From: a marine gamma proteobacterium HTCC2143
GTDB lineage: Bacteria; Pseudomonadota; Gammaproteobacteria; Pseudomonadales; Dasaniaceae
Reading direction: 5' to 3'
Length of the DNA stretch: 64,000 bases
Assembly (NCBI GenBank): GCA_000169075.1
Contig: AAVT01000006.1
Span: 64,501 to 128,500 of the forward strand
The notes under the pieces are model-generated. The model did no database searches. It worked only from the letters and a program-made list of their open reading frames with translations, and was not told the origin of the DNA. Made by a program: the position numbers and the translations under genes. Below, piece by piece: positions 25,186 to 34,351 of the stretch (position 1 is its first letter; each line of letters starts with the position of its first letter).

Positions 25186-26664
25186 ATGAATTCTAAGAGC
25201 TTAGGTAATCCCTACGATGGCGACAGCAGGCTAACCCACACTAAGGGCTGTGGCTGTGAAACTTGCACAGTGACATCGTCGGCTGGCGAACCAACAACAG
25301 ACTATCAGCGCCAAGCGTCGATGGAAAAGCAAATTGAAACAATGGCAATGTCTCCTGTACCGGCGACGTCCGCCTCCAGCGAATTAAGTCCATCTTTCGA
25401 TAATTCTGACGACATGCTGGATCGAGTGATAGAAAACGCTATTGTTCGAAGTGTCTTCGACCAAAATGATGCGTCGCGCCGACGCTTTATCAAGCTAGTG
25501 GGTGGCGGCACTCTGGCCGCGGCGCTAGGAACGATGTTACCGATGGATAAAGTAAAAGCGGCGATGAAAGAATCGATGGGACCGCTGGAAAAAAAGAAAT
25601 TGAAAGTGGGGTTTGTACCAATCACTTGTGCCACACCTATCATCATGGCTCAGCCGATGGGATTTTATGCCAAGTACGGGTTAGATGTAGATGTTATTAA
25701 AACGGCGGGTTGGGCGGTTGCGCGCGACAAGTCACTAAATGGTGAGTACGACGCATCGCATATGTTGACGCCGATGCCGCTGGCTATGTCGATGGGCGCG
25801 GGTTCGATTGCATCCCCTTATATTATGCCTGCCGTTGAAAATATTAATGGCCAAGCGATCGTGCTAGCCAATAAGCATAAAGACAAGCGCAATCCTAAAG
25901 ATTGGAAGGGCTTCAAGTTTGGCGTACCTTTCGAATACTCAATGCATAATTTTTTACTACGCTACTACGTTGCTGAATTCGGACTCGATCCCGACACAGA
26001 CATTCAAATTCGTGTTGTTCCTCCGCCCGAAATGGTCGCCAATTTACGAGCGGGTAATTTGGACGGGTATCTTTCTCCGGATCCTTTTAATCAGCGCGCA
26101 GTGTACGAAAAAATCGGGTTCTTACATATGCTAACGAAAGACATATGGGACGGTCATCCCTGTTGTGCATTTGCCTGTAGTAAGGAGTTTGCTACTGAGA
26201 TGCCAAATACTTATGGCGCACTATTTAGGTCAATCGTAGATGCGACGCATTACTCTCAGAAGCAGGAAAATCGCGCTGAGATTGCCAAAGCTATTTCACC
26301 TAAAAACTACCTTAATCAACCAGAAATCGTTGTCAATCAGGTGTTGACCGGACGCTTTGTTGATGGCGTAGGAAACACTATTCAAGATGTCCCTGATCGG
26401 ATCGATTTTGATCCATTCCCCTGGCATTCAATGGGTATTTGGATTCTAACTCAGATGAAACGATGGGGTTATGTAGAGGGTGACATTGATTACAAAGGAA
26501 TTGCTGAGCAGGTGTACGTTGCGTCAGATACGGCGGCAGTCATGAAGGAGCTGGGCTATGAGCCACCAGAGACCACCTATAAAAACCATACGATCATGGG
26601 CAAGGTTTTTGACTACAGAAAACCTGAAGAATATATCAATAGCTTTGCTATTAAAAGGAGCTAA
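25186..26664 (+). CDS. cynA: Cyanate/nitrate-type ABC transporter substrate-binding protein (NrtA/CmpA family)
   Basis: A 492-residue periplasmic-binding protein of the NrtA/CmpA type. The ligand-binding part runs from about residue 137 (LKVGFVPITCATPII) to the end. Before it is a Tat-like signal with SRRRFIK at 97-103 followed by a hydrophobic stretch. Unusually, about 95 residues precede it, including a GCGCETC cluster (Cys22, Cys24, Cys27). The AGAGGAAA ribosome binding site supports the distal start, so the extension is probably translated. Its stop overlaps the permease start by one base. Cyanate as ligand is inferred from the downstream cyanase; nitrate or bicarbonate binders are close relatives. 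Confidence 0.8.
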   Translation: MNSKSLGNPYDGDSRLTHTKGCGCETCTVTSSAGEPTTDYQRQASMEKQIETMAMSPVPATSASSELSPSFDNSDDMLDRVIENAIVRSVFDQNDASRRRFIKLVGGGTLAAALGTMLPMDKVKAAMKESMGPLEKKKLKVGFVPITCATPIIMAQPMGFYAKYGLDVDVIKTAGWAVARDKSLNGEYDASHMLTPMPLAMSMGAGSIASPYIMPAVENINGQAIVLANKHKDKRNPKDWKGFKFGVPFEYSMHNFLLRYYVAEFGLDPDTDIQIRVVPPPEMVANLRAGNLDGYLSPDPFNQRAVYEKIGFLHMLTKDIWDGHPCCAFACSKEFATEMPNTYGALFRSIVDATHYSQKQENRAEIAKAISPKNYLNQPEIVVNQVLTGRFVDGVGNTIQDVPDRIDFDPFPWHSMGIWILTQMKRWGYVEGDIDYKGIAEQVYVASDTAAVMKELGYEPPETTYKNHTIMGKVFDYRKPEEYINSFAIKRS

Positions 26665-27494
26665 TGGTGGCATCACTTAATGCTAGAGCAATGTTGGTTT
26701 CGCTGGTGATTTTGCTTGTGCTAGGAGGGCTGTGGGAGGCTTTAAATCAACCCCCACCAGCCTCTAAGCAGCTCACCGAATATGAACTCATGATGGGGGC
26801 GGCCGATCAACAAGCAAGGGTACCGCCCCCCTCTAAGGTATTGGCCCACGCATGGAAGGAGCTAAGCAATCCTTTTTATGATGCGGGTCCAAACGACAAG
26901 GGTATCGGCATTCAGTTGGCTTATTCGCTCTACAGAGTGATCACCGGCTTTGTTGCAGCAGCTCTAGTGGCAATACCACTAGGCTTCGTGATTGGCATGT
27001 CACCGTTGATGCATCGGGCGTTGAATCCGTTTATTCAAGTGTTACGGCCAATTTCGCCATTGGCGTGGATGCCGCTGGCTTTGTTTGTTATCAGAGATTC
27101 TGAACAGTCAGCGATATTCGTAATCTTTATCTGCTCAATATGGCCGATGCTGATAAACACCGCTTTTGGTGTCGCCAATGTCCGTTCTGACTGGGTTAAC
27201 GTTGCTCGAACTCACGAGCTCAGTCAGTTGCAAACTGCTTTTCAAGTGATATTGCCGGCGGCCGCTCCGACCATTCTTACGGGCATGCGCATATCAATTG
27301 GTATTGCCTGGCTAGTTATTGTTGCGGCAGAGATGTTGGTAGGGGGCACGGGTATTGGTTATTACGTTTGGAATGAATGGAATAACCTAGATTTGAATAG
27401 CGTTATTTTCTCTATTTTGATGATTGGCATTATTGGCATGTTGTTAGATATGGCACTGGGTACTGTTGCTAAGTTGGTGGAATATGAGGAGTAA
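26664..27494 (+). CDS. cynB: ABC transporter permease (NrtB/CynB type)
   Basis: A 276-residue inner-membrane permease with about six or seven helices. The binding-protein-dependent permease signature EAA-G region appears as ARTHELSQLQTAFQVILPAA, which docks with the ATPase. An N-terminal hydrophobic segment is followed by a periplasmic stretch with VPPPSKVLAHAWKEL, as in NrtB and SsuC relatives. Its start overlaps the upstream stop (TAATG), and an AGGAG lies just before it, so the two are translationally coupled. The ATPase begins three bases after its stop. Confidence 0.85.
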   Translation: MVASLNARAMLVSLVILLVLGGLWEALNQPPPASKQLTEYELMMGAADQQARVPPPSKVLAHAWKELSNPFYDAGPNDKGIGIQLAYSLYRVITGFVAAALVAIPLGFVIGMSPLMHRALNPFIQVLRPISPLAWMPLALFVIRDSEQSAIFVIFICSIWPMLINTAFGVANVRSDWVNVARTHELSQLQTAFQVILPAAAPTILTGMRISIGIAWLVIVAAEMLVGGTGIGYYVWNEWNNLDLNSVIFSILMIGIIGMLLDMALGTVAKLVEYEE

Positions 27495-27497
27495 AAT

Positions 27498-28388
27498 ATG
27501 AGTAAGCATTTTGTTCGCGTGGAGGGTCTTAGCAAGGTTTATCCGTCTAAGCAAAAAGACACTGTCGTTTTTGAAGACGTAAACATCGGTATTGATAAGG
27601 GAGAGTTCGTCTGCATTATTGGACACTCAGGCTGCGGAAAATCGACCATTCTCAATGTGTTAGCAGGCTTAGATGAGCCAACTCTTGGTGTGGTAACGAT
27701 GGATGAAAAAGAAGTATCGGGACCTAGTTTAGATCGAGGGGTGGTGTTCCAAAATTACAGCCTGCTGCCTTGGCTTAATACCCTCGAAAATGTCAATTTC
27801 GGCGTAAAAGCTCGCTTTCGCGACTGGAATAGCAAACAAGTGGCAGAGCACAGCAGTAAGTTTTTGGCAATGGTCGGCCTGTCGGAGGCGCTGACTAAAA
27901 AACCTTCGGAGCTGTCGGGTGGGATGCGTCAGCGAGTTAGTATCGCCAGAGCGTTTGCAACCAGTCCAAAACTTTTACTGCTTGATGAGCCATTCGGCGC
28001 ACTGGATGCTTTGACACGGGGTGTTATTCAGGACGAGCTGATAAAGATATGGGGTGAAACCCAGCAAACTGTTTTTATGATCACTCATGATGTAGATGAG
28101 GCTATTTTATTGGCAGACCGTATTTTACTGATGAGTAATGGGCCCAATGCACGCGTAGCTGAGTCGGTAGTCATTGATATACCTCGACCTCGTAATCGCG
28201 CCAATATCATTGAAGACCCGCACTACTACAAAATCCGAAATCATCTAGTCAATTTTCTAATTAACCGTTCTAGTGACGAGTTACCGTCTGCGGATGGTGA
28301 GGGTGGAGTGACGCTATCAGTCAATCCTGCTCGCCAAGAAATTTTTAAAAAGACTAACGAATCAATCAAAGCCATAGCGGCAAATTAA
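27498..28388 (+). CDS. cynD: ABC transporter ATP-binding protein (NrtD/CynD type)
   Basis: A 296-residue ATPase that powers the adjacent permease. Walker A is GHSGCGKST, the Q-loop is VFQNYSLLPWLNTLENV, the signature is LSGGMRQR, Walker B is LLLLDEPFGALD and the switch histidine is in MITHDVDEA. The N-terminal 245 residues are a complete ATPase domain. The extra 50 C-terminal residues are longer than in most SsuB/TauB proteins but resemble NrtD. The start is supported by GAGGAG. Its stop codon is near the beginning of the cyanase gene region, indicating a continuous operon. Confidence 0.85.
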   Translation: MSKHFVRVEGLSKVYPSKQKDTVVFEDVNIGIDKGEFVCIIGHSGCGKSTILNVLAGLDEPTLGVVTMDEKEVSGPSLDRGVVFQNYSLLPWLNTLENVNFGVKARFRDWNSKQVAEHSSKFLAMVGLSEALTKKPSELSGGMRQRVSIARAFATSPKLLLLDEPFGALDALTRGVIQDELIKIWGETQQTVFMITHDVDEAILLADRILLMSNGPNARVAESVVIDIPRPRNRANIIEDPHYYKIRNHLVNFLINRSSDELPSADGEGGVTLSVNPARQEIFKKTNESIKAIAAN

Positions 28389-28414
28389 TGCCCATCAATT
28401 TTCTAGGAGACATT

Positions 28415-28855
28415 ATGAATAAGCTTGAAATGACCGACCTGATTGTCAGCAGTAAAATAAGTAAAGGCTTAAGCTGGGAAACGATTGCCAAAGACCTCAA
28501 GGTATCCCCAGTTTGGTTGACGTCTGCTTGTTTAGGCATGAATAGCGCAACGCCAAAGCAAGCTAAGGCTATTGCCGACTATCTGGGGCTTGATGACACG
28601 GTTGCAGAGGCACTGGTCGCATTCCCCACCAAAATTTGGGATCAGGCGGTCCCAACAGATCCGCTAGTCTATCGTCTTTATGAAGTAGTTGGCGTATACG
28701 GCGATACGCTGAAGGAAGTTATTCAGGAAAAGTTTGGTGACGGCATTATGAGTGCCATCGATTTCTCTATGGAGGTTGACAAAATCGAGGATCCTAAGGG
28801 GGATCGAGTTTTGCTGACACTAAACGGTAAATTTCTACCCTACAAGAGTTGGTAG
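28415..28855 (+). CDS. cynS: Cyanate hydratase (cyanase)
   Basis: A 146-residue cyanase. It catalyses bicarbonate-dependent breakdown of cyanate to ammonium and CO2 via carbamate in the cytoplasm, as a decamer. An N-terminal helical DNA-binding-like domain (about 1-75) precedes the catalytic domain with PTDPLVYRLYE and GDGIMSAIDF. Catalytic residues line up as Arg87, Glu90 and Ser113, nine positions before Escherichia coli Arg96, Glu99 and Ser122. An earlier in-frame ATG at 28388 is possible, but the AGGAGA directly before 28415 makes this the real start. This gene fixes the function of the operon. Confidence 0.95.
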   Translation: MNKLEMTDLIVSSKISKGLSWETIAKDLKVSPVWLTSACLGMNSATPKQAKAIADYLGLDDTVAEALVAFPTKIWDQAVPTDPLVYRLYEVVGVYGDTLKEVIQEKFGDGIMSAIDFSMEVDKIEDPKGDRVLLTLNGKFLPYKSW

Positions 28856-28857
28856 TT

Positions 28858-29334
28858 ATGCAAGTAGATAGTCTAAGACCGCCACTACCTCCGTTTACCT
28901 TTGAAGATGCGGTGATCAAGGTTCGTAAAGCTGAAGATGCCTGGAACGGAAAACGTCCCGAGTCTATAGCACTGGCCTACAGCACTAATTCGCTATGGCG
29001 TAATCGCGATGAGAGTTTTCAAGGGCGGCCTGCGATCATCGAATTTCTAAAACGCAAGTGGCGAAGGGAGTTGGAATATCGGCTAATGAAAGAAATCTGG
29101 AGCCACGGAGATAATCGCATTGCGGTTAGATTCGCCTACGAGTGGCGCGATCAGCAAGGCCAATGGTTTCGCTCCTACGGTAATGAAAATTGGGAGTTCG
29201 ATGGCGGCGGCCTTATGCAAGCTCGGCATGCGAGTATTAATGATCGGTTAATTAACCCAGGTGAAAGACTATTCCACTGGACGGGTGATGCCCGACCTAC
29301 CGATCATCCCGAACTTACTGAGCTCGGCTTATAG
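28858..29334 (+). CDS. DUF1348 / NTF2-like (SnoaL-like) protein
   Basis: A 158-residue protein of the DUF1348 branch of the NTF2-like fold, recognised by FEDAVIKVRKAEDAWN, the segment SLWRNRDESFQGRPAI and the late DRLINPGERLFHW. It is soluble, without signal peptide. Reading starts two bases after the cyanase stop at an ATG; an overlapping TTG at 28849 is an alternative. No enzymatic role is established for the family, although NTF2-like folds often host small-molecule chemistry. Placement in the cyanate operon suggests a role in cyanate or carbamate handling, or a product of the same substrate source. That is inference. Confidence 0.85.
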   Translation: MQVDSLRPPLPPFTFEDAVIKVRKAEDAWNGKRPESIALAYSTNSLWRNRDESFQGRPAIIEFLKRKWRRELEYRLMKEIWSHGDNRIAVRFAYEWRDQQGQWFRSYGNENWEFDGGGLMQARHASINDRLINPGERLFHWTGDARPTDHPELTELGL

Positions 29335-29515
29335 CAGATTGATTCAATCACTTCAGGAATGATCAATTTTTTTAGATGATTCTTAATGAGATACAGGTCA
29401 TCAGCTATTGATAACAAACAAGTTATGACTCGAATTTGAATATTCGCAAATTTGAGAAAATTATACACATCATTGATGGGCAATATTTATCAATAAACTA
29501 CTAGTGAGGATCTCC

Positions 29516-30724
29516 ATGAAAACGTCATATCAAGTTAAATTATTAGCAGCAGCAGTAATCGGATTTAGTACCTTTTCGGCAAGTTATGCGGAAGAGGTCG
29601 ATAGTATTAGCTCTATGTTTAGTGATGGTAAGGCATCATTGTCATTCCGTTATCGTTATGAAAATGTTGATCAAGACGGCATTGATAAAAGCGCTAATGC
29701 GTCAACACTGAAAACGCGGCTTAACTTTACCTCGGCCAGTTATAATAATGTGACTTTCTTTACCGAAATGGACAATGTGACTGTGGTCGGTAGCGAGCGA
29801 TACCGAACACCTAGTAATGGGAAAACCGAGTATCCAATTGTAGCCGATCCGGATGGCACTGACGTCAATCAAGCCTATCTTAAATACAAAACCGACGGTT
29901 TTGATACTGCAGTTGGTCGGCAGCGAATATTACTCGCAGGACAGCGTTTTGTCGGTGGTGTCGGTTGGCGCCAAAATGAGCAAACCTATGATGCCCTGAG
30001 TTTTAATTTACCGAGTAAAACAGGGATTTCTGTCAGCTATAATTATTTATGGAAAATAAACCGTATATTTGGCCCTGAAAATAGTGCGGCTCAGGCTAAA
30101 AGCTGGGATTCTAATTCACATGCATTTCTCGCGAAATATGACCTATCAAAAAATCATAAGCTGTCAGCTTACGCCTATATTCTCGACTTTGAGGATGCGG
30201 TTGCCAATTCCACTAGCACCTATGGTATAGGTTATAAAGGTAACTTTGGAATTGTGACGTTGGCGGCTGATTATGCTAGTCAATCAGACAATGCTGATAA
30301 TCCGACTGATTATACGGCTGATTATGTGAGTGCAGAACTTGGTGTCAAGCTAAAGCCGGCAACGGTTTCTATTGGCTATGAGCTACTTGGCAGCGATGAT
30401 GGAACCGCAGCTTTTAAAACACCACTGGCTACCTTACATAAATTTCAAGGCTGGGCTGATAAGTTTTTAAAGACTCCGGACACTGGGATCGAAGACACTT
30501 ATGTAAAAGTAGCAGGGAAGGTAGGTAAAGTCTCCTTGGTCGCTGTTTACCATGACTTTAGTTCAGACGAAGGCGGTCTGGACTATGGATCGGAGCTCGA
30601 TTTTGCTGCTACATATCCGTTGCATAAAAACATTACCGCGCAGTTAAAATATGCAGCTTACAATGCAGATTCCTTTGCGACCGATACAGACAAAGTCTGG
30701 TTAACGATGAATTTCAAATTTTAG
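29516..30724 (+). CDS. Outer-membrane porin of the cyanate operon
   Basis: A 402-residue protein with a signal peptide (MKTSYQVKLLAAAVIGFST, cleavage near ASYAEE) and a chain of amphipathic beta strands ending in MNFKF, the aromatic C-terminus for barrel assembly. It resembles alginate-export or OprB-like porins in length and layout. A GTG at 29504 opens the frame earlier, but the GAGGATC before the ATG at 29516 sets the start. It lies 180 bases after the DUF1348 gene on the same strand with no terminator between, and a strong terminator follows. It is likely co-transcribed and may admit cyanate or another small anion. Confidence 0.75.
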   Translation: MKTSYQVKLLAAAVIGFSTFSASYAEEVDSISSMFSDGKASLSFRYRYENVDQDGIDKSANASTLKTRLNFTSASYNNVTFFTEMDNVTVVGSERYRTPSNGKTEYPIVADPDGTDVNQAYLKYKTDGFDTAVGRQRILLAGQRFVGGVGWRQNEQTYDALSFNLPSKTGISVSYNYLWKINRIFGPENSAAQAKSWDSNSHAFLAKYDLSKNHKLSAYAYILDFEDAVANSTSTYGIGYKGNFGIVTLAADYASQSDNADNPTDYTADYVSAELGVKLKPATVSIGYELLGSDDGTAAFKTPLATLHKFQGWADKFLKTPDTGIEDTYVKVAGKVGKVSLVAVYHDFSSDEGGLDYGSELDFAATYPLHKNITAQLKYAAYNADSFATDTDKVWLTMNFKF

Positions 30725-30876
30725 TGAATAATAGACTAGGCCTCAAAGCAGCGACGTTTTGACCTTTTAGCGTTGCTGTTAGTACAACTATTATGTTCAT
30801 TTATATGAATAGCCATTTAACTTGATACAAATGCGCTACAAAAAACAGTCACCACTATCATAGGGATTATGGTTAG

Positions 30877-30900
30877 TGCCCCGGCAGTCCGGGGCATTTT
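30877..30900 (+). terminator. Rho-independent terminator of the cyanate operon
   Basis: TGCCCCGG (30877-30884) and CCGGGGCA (30889-30896) form an 8-bp stem with a CAGT loop, followed by TTTT. It lies about 150 bases after the porin stop. Confidence 0.85.
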
Positions 30901-31714
30901 AATACCGGTTCACTATGACCACCAAAAGTGGGTTGCTTCATATATCCGTTTGCTCCGATATCCCCAATACATCATCTAACTTAACATCTTAATATCGAAC
31001 AGCACTCTGCAGTTCTCTGTGTGCCAATCGTATTTGCACAGCGCGAAGGTTTTGGTGCGCTCATAGACAAGCGTTGCTTTAGCTCTTAGCATTGAATGAA
31101 TGCCATAAACCGTGAGATCAAGCCCGATCATTCATTGTCCCTCAGCGTTTACGAGTCTGCTGTATTGAGGCCCTGTTACATACTTAGACAGGTTTAACCG
31201 GCGACGAAAAAAATAGCTTTCCCTACTGTTTCCAGTCGATATGGCGAGAACACGCAAGCTTACTAGATCACAGTCTCGCAATTTGCTATCAATAGCTAAA
31301 TTAAACAACGCTAATTCACGTATTTTAGCACTGGGCGATAAGGGTTTGCGGATGGACCAGATGTTTTTTTAATGGCTTAAATAATGTAAACATATCGGTA
31401 TCTCCAACAATGAATGGGAACGCTCAATGAGCTTCTCAAATATGTCCGGTTACGAATACTTGTGAAGGAGACGCCCACAGAGATTTATTGGTATTGCAGC
31501 AGGTTAAACCGCGGTGGTTGACTATTTCAACGGTCGATTTTTTTCATGTTGGTCGAATAATACTGATCATTTACTATTAGCTTTAGTCAGTTAGTTATCA
31601 GCCTTGACTTGGATCAATGAGTGCGTTTTAGATTAGTCGATAATAGGGTGGTGTTGGTCAGCCACAGACCTCTCAGGGGTATAATGTATGGGTTAGTATT
31701 AGGAGTGATTAAAA
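30901..31714. other. Long intergenic region, no confident gene
   Basis: About 810 bases. A 43-codon basic frame at 31241-31372 (MARTRKLTRSQSRNLLS...) lacks a ribosome binding site and is not supported. Other stretches show no protein-like reading I recognise. The right end holds the promoter and AGGAG of the barrel gene at 31715. Confidence 0.4.
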
Positions 31715-32326
31715 ATGAAAAAAATAATGATAGGGGTAGCTGCAGCAATCATTGCAGCTTCAGCGAGTTTTGCGGAAAGTGGCAATCCTTCGGAGTGGTA
31801 TATAGCTGGGAGCATCGGTCAGGCGGAATATGACCTTTCTTTATCGGACTTTGCTGATATAGATGACGGGTCAATAACTTCGGCAAGTCTGGATGATAGC
31901 GATACCAGTTATTCTTTATATGGCGGCTTTCGAATAAATCAATATTTTGCGGTCGAGGGCGGTTATCTTGATCTAGGAGAGTCATCATTAAGTGCACAGT
32001 CCGATGGGAGTGAACTTTATTTTGCAGGTCCACTTAATCTAGTGGCAGAAGTTGACGGCTTTAATATTGGCGGAAAAGGCATTATTCCAATCAATGAAAA
32101 GTTTGAGCTATTTGCAAAACTCGGTGTGTATATGTGGGATGCAGAGGCGAAGGTTAAAAACGGGGCTGTTAGTGAAAGCGACGATGAAAATGGAAGCGAT
32201 GCCTATTATGCGCTAGGCGGGACTTTCTTAGTTGGACAAATCAGTATTAATGCTGAATATGCCCTTTATGAATTAGAGGATGTTGATGTTGAAAATATTT
32301 CAGTTGGATTGCAATATGCTTTCTAA
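31715..32326 (+). CDS. Outer-membrane beta-barrel protein (OmpA/OmpW-like small barrel)
   Basis: A 203-residue secreted protein. The signal peptide MKKIMIGVAAAIIAASASF is cleaved near SFA-ES, and the rest reads as an eight-stranded barrel (WYIAGSIGQAEYDLSL, YSLYGGFRINQYFAVEGGY) ending in VGLQYAF with a terminal Phe. It is of the outer-membrane protein beta-barrel domain type; loops are acidic. A TTAGGAG ribosome binding site is present. No neighbour suggests a specific role. Confidence 0.75.
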   Translation: MKKIMIGVAAAIIAASASFAESGNPSEWYIAGSIGQAEYDLSLSDFADIDDGSITSASLDDSDTSYSLYGGFRINQYFAVEGGYLDLGESSLSAQSDGSELYFAGPLNLVAEVDGFNIGGKGIIPINEKFELFAKLGVYMWDAEAKVKNGAVSESDDENGSDAYYALGGTFLVGQISINAEYALYELEDVDVENISVGLQYAF

Positions 32327-32765
32327 TATAAGCAGTTGCATTAGCTTAAGGTTCAAGCTGGTGCGGCCTCTATACTCTCAATCTGTGCTATTGATCGATC
32401 TCGGCATTTGATAACCGGTGTTATCTTGTCCCCATGGGTCTGCAGAACATCCGTGGCAGTTCTCCACGCGTCATTAAAACGGGCCTTTTCGGGCCCATTT
32501 CCAGACCGAAAGCGACTCGCGCTTTTTCTCACCATCTAGTTCCTTCTTAGCGGTAACGGGTCCCCAAAAAGCTAAAAGGAGTCGCAGGCTCATAATTAGC
32601 GCTATAATTTTTGGATAACCATCCACGGCACCCAACAAAAATGGCGTAAGTTCAGTGCTCAGCTGGATGTCACTGTGCTATTCAACAAACATTTTGAGAA
32701 TGGAAAAGAAATTGTGTTAGGCTGTCGAATCGGTCCGAACTGCCAATAAAAATAAAGGAGAGACT
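32327..32765. other. Intergenic region with terminator-like hairpin
   Basis: A 439-base gap. GGGCC (32481-32485) and GGCCC (32492-32496) form a hairpin with a TTTTCG loop and a short AT-rich tail on both sides, a modest terminator for the barrel gene. A 60-codon minus-strand frame (32353-32535) overlaps it and is not supported. AAGGAGA before the MFS gene is at its expected place. Confidence 0.4.
32481..32500 (+). terminator. Possible terminator hairpin
   Basis: A 5-bp GC stem (GGGCC/GGCCC) with a six-base loop, followed by ATTT. Read on the other strand it is followed by GTTTT. It is a weak candidate about 150 bases beyond the barrel gene. Confidence 0.4.
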
Positions 32766-34187
32766 ATGAACGCGACCCAGGCTGATGGGCTTATGACCAA
32801 TACGGGTCAGGCTTTTGGGACTAGTGCCTACAGAGGTTATGTACTGTTTTCATTGCTTGCCGTGTATACGCTGAATTTCATTGATCGTGCGCTGATCGGA
32901 GTTGTTTCAGAGCCAATCATTCAAGAATTTCAACTCACGGATTTGGAATTTGGGTTCCTTTCTGGCTTTGGTTTTGCACTGACATATACATTATTTGGCA
33001 TCCCAATCGCCCGTTATGCGGAGCGTTTCAATAGGGTTCGCATCATCGCGTGCAGTATTATCCTATGGTCTGTCATGACAGCGCTCTGCGGCATCGCCGG
33101 CAGTTTTATCTCACTGTTAGTATTTCGTATTGGTGTTGGGATCGGTGAGGCTGGCTGCACTCCGCCAGCTAATTCTATTATTGCAGACTACTTTCCGCCA
33201 CGCAGTCGGGCAAGAGCGATAGCCATTTATGCCATGGGCGTAACGTTAGGGGGCGCACTAGCTGCAGCCTTCGGTGGTCCAATTGCTGATGCCTTCTCCT
33301 GGCGCGAAGCGTTTATAATTCTGGGGCTACCTGGGATCGCTGTCGGTTTCATTGTGTTGTTCACGGTCAAAGAGCCGCCGCGCGGCTATTCGGACCCCCC
33401 CGGTACGCCGCAGCTAGAAAAGCTGGGTTTTGCTGCAACACTTAAAAAGCTGAGCGGTAATCGCAGTTACTGGATCAACACATTGGCAGCGACGATTGTG
33501 GCTTTTGTTGGGTATGGTATCTCCAGCTTCCAAGTATCATTCTTCGTTCGGATACATGAATTAAGCATTTCCGATGTTGCGTTACAGCTGATTCTTCCTA
33601 TATCGGTCTCGGCGGCGGCGGGGACATTTGGCGGGGGTTTTGCGATAGAAAAACTTAGCGGCCGTTACCCTAATGCTGTAGCTTGGGTCCCAGGCTGGTC
33701 ACTCATTGTATCGCTGCCACTTTACTGGATCGGTTTTACCACAGATAGCCAGTCAACGGCTCTGGTGATGCTCATCGTCGCGGCATTTCTTCACTACACG
33801 TACCTAGGTTCACAATATACGATTGCACAGGGTGTGGTTGACGTGAAAGCACGAGCAACGTCAATCGCGATATTGCTGTTCGTCGTCAACCTAATTGGAT
33901 ATGGCCTTGGTCCGTTGTTTGTTGGCGCAATCAGCGACTTTCTTTCAGGATCGTACGTTGACAGCGCGCTCATAGGCAGTCAGATGACACTAGAGCTGTG
34001 CAAGGGAACCGATGCCAGCATATTGGCAGTGGCAAGCCAGGCCACGTTGGAAGCCTGTCGCGAAGCGACCGGTGAAGGTGTTCGAGATGCTCTGCGCTAC
34101 ACTGCGCTGATTTATGGAGCCTCTGGACTAGCCTATCTTTGGCTTTGTAAGCACTTGCAGCGCGATTTACTGGTTAAAATGAGCTAA
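32766..34187 (+). CDS. MFS transporter, spinster-like
   Basis: A 473-residue inner-membrane protein with about 12 helices. The start, LFSLLAVYTLNFIDRALIG, and the motif A region GIPIARYAERFNRVRII match the spinster-like MFS group. The second signature GGPIADAFSWREAFIILG follows. Between the last helices is an insertion of about 45 residues containing two cysteines (LCKGTD and EACREATG), common in this group. Substrates of bacterial members are mostly unknown, with organic acids or lipids suggested. Good AAGGAGA ribosome binding site. A second, unrelated MFS transporter follows after 165 bases. Confidence 0.85.
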   Translation: MNATQADGLMTNTGQAFGTSAYRGYVLFSLLAVYTLNFIDRALIGVVSEPIIQEFQLTDLEFGFLSGFGFALTYTLFGIPIARYAERFNRVRIIACSIILWSVMTALCGIAGSFISLLVFRIGVGIGEAGCTPPANSIIADYFPPRSRARAIAIYAMGVTLGGALAAAFGGPIADAFSWREAFIILGLPGIAVGFIVLFTVKEPPRGYSDPPGTPQLEKLGFAATLKKLSGNRSYWINTLAATIVAFVGYGISSFQVSFFVRIHELSISDVALQLILPISVSAAAGTFGGGFAIEKLSGRYPNAVAWVPGWSLIVSLPLYWIGFTTDSQSTALVMLIVAAFLHYTYLGSQYTIAQGVVDVKARATSIAILLFVVNLIGYGLGPLFVGAISDFLSGSYVDSALIGSQMTLELCKGTDASILAVASQATLEACREATGEGVRDALRYTALIYGASGLAYLWLCKHLQRDLLVKMS

Positions 34188-34351
34188 TAGGAGTTGCCTG
34201 GCGAGCATCTAAAAAAATAAAGTGCTGCTCATGTTCAGGTTTTTATCCTTGCGGAAATGACACTCTGCTGAAAGAGCGCCCTGATATCGGACTCAATATA
34301 CGGTATATCAACTTATACTATCGCCAGCAGTGCGTAATCGAGGAAGTTTGA

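Noticed and set aside
31160..31200. Possible insertion-sequence end (GGCCCTGTTACATACTTAGACAGG)
   Set aside because: No matching inverted end, target duplication or transposase nearby.
31241..31372. 43-codon basic frame
   Set aside because: No ribosome binding site and no known family; too short to claim.
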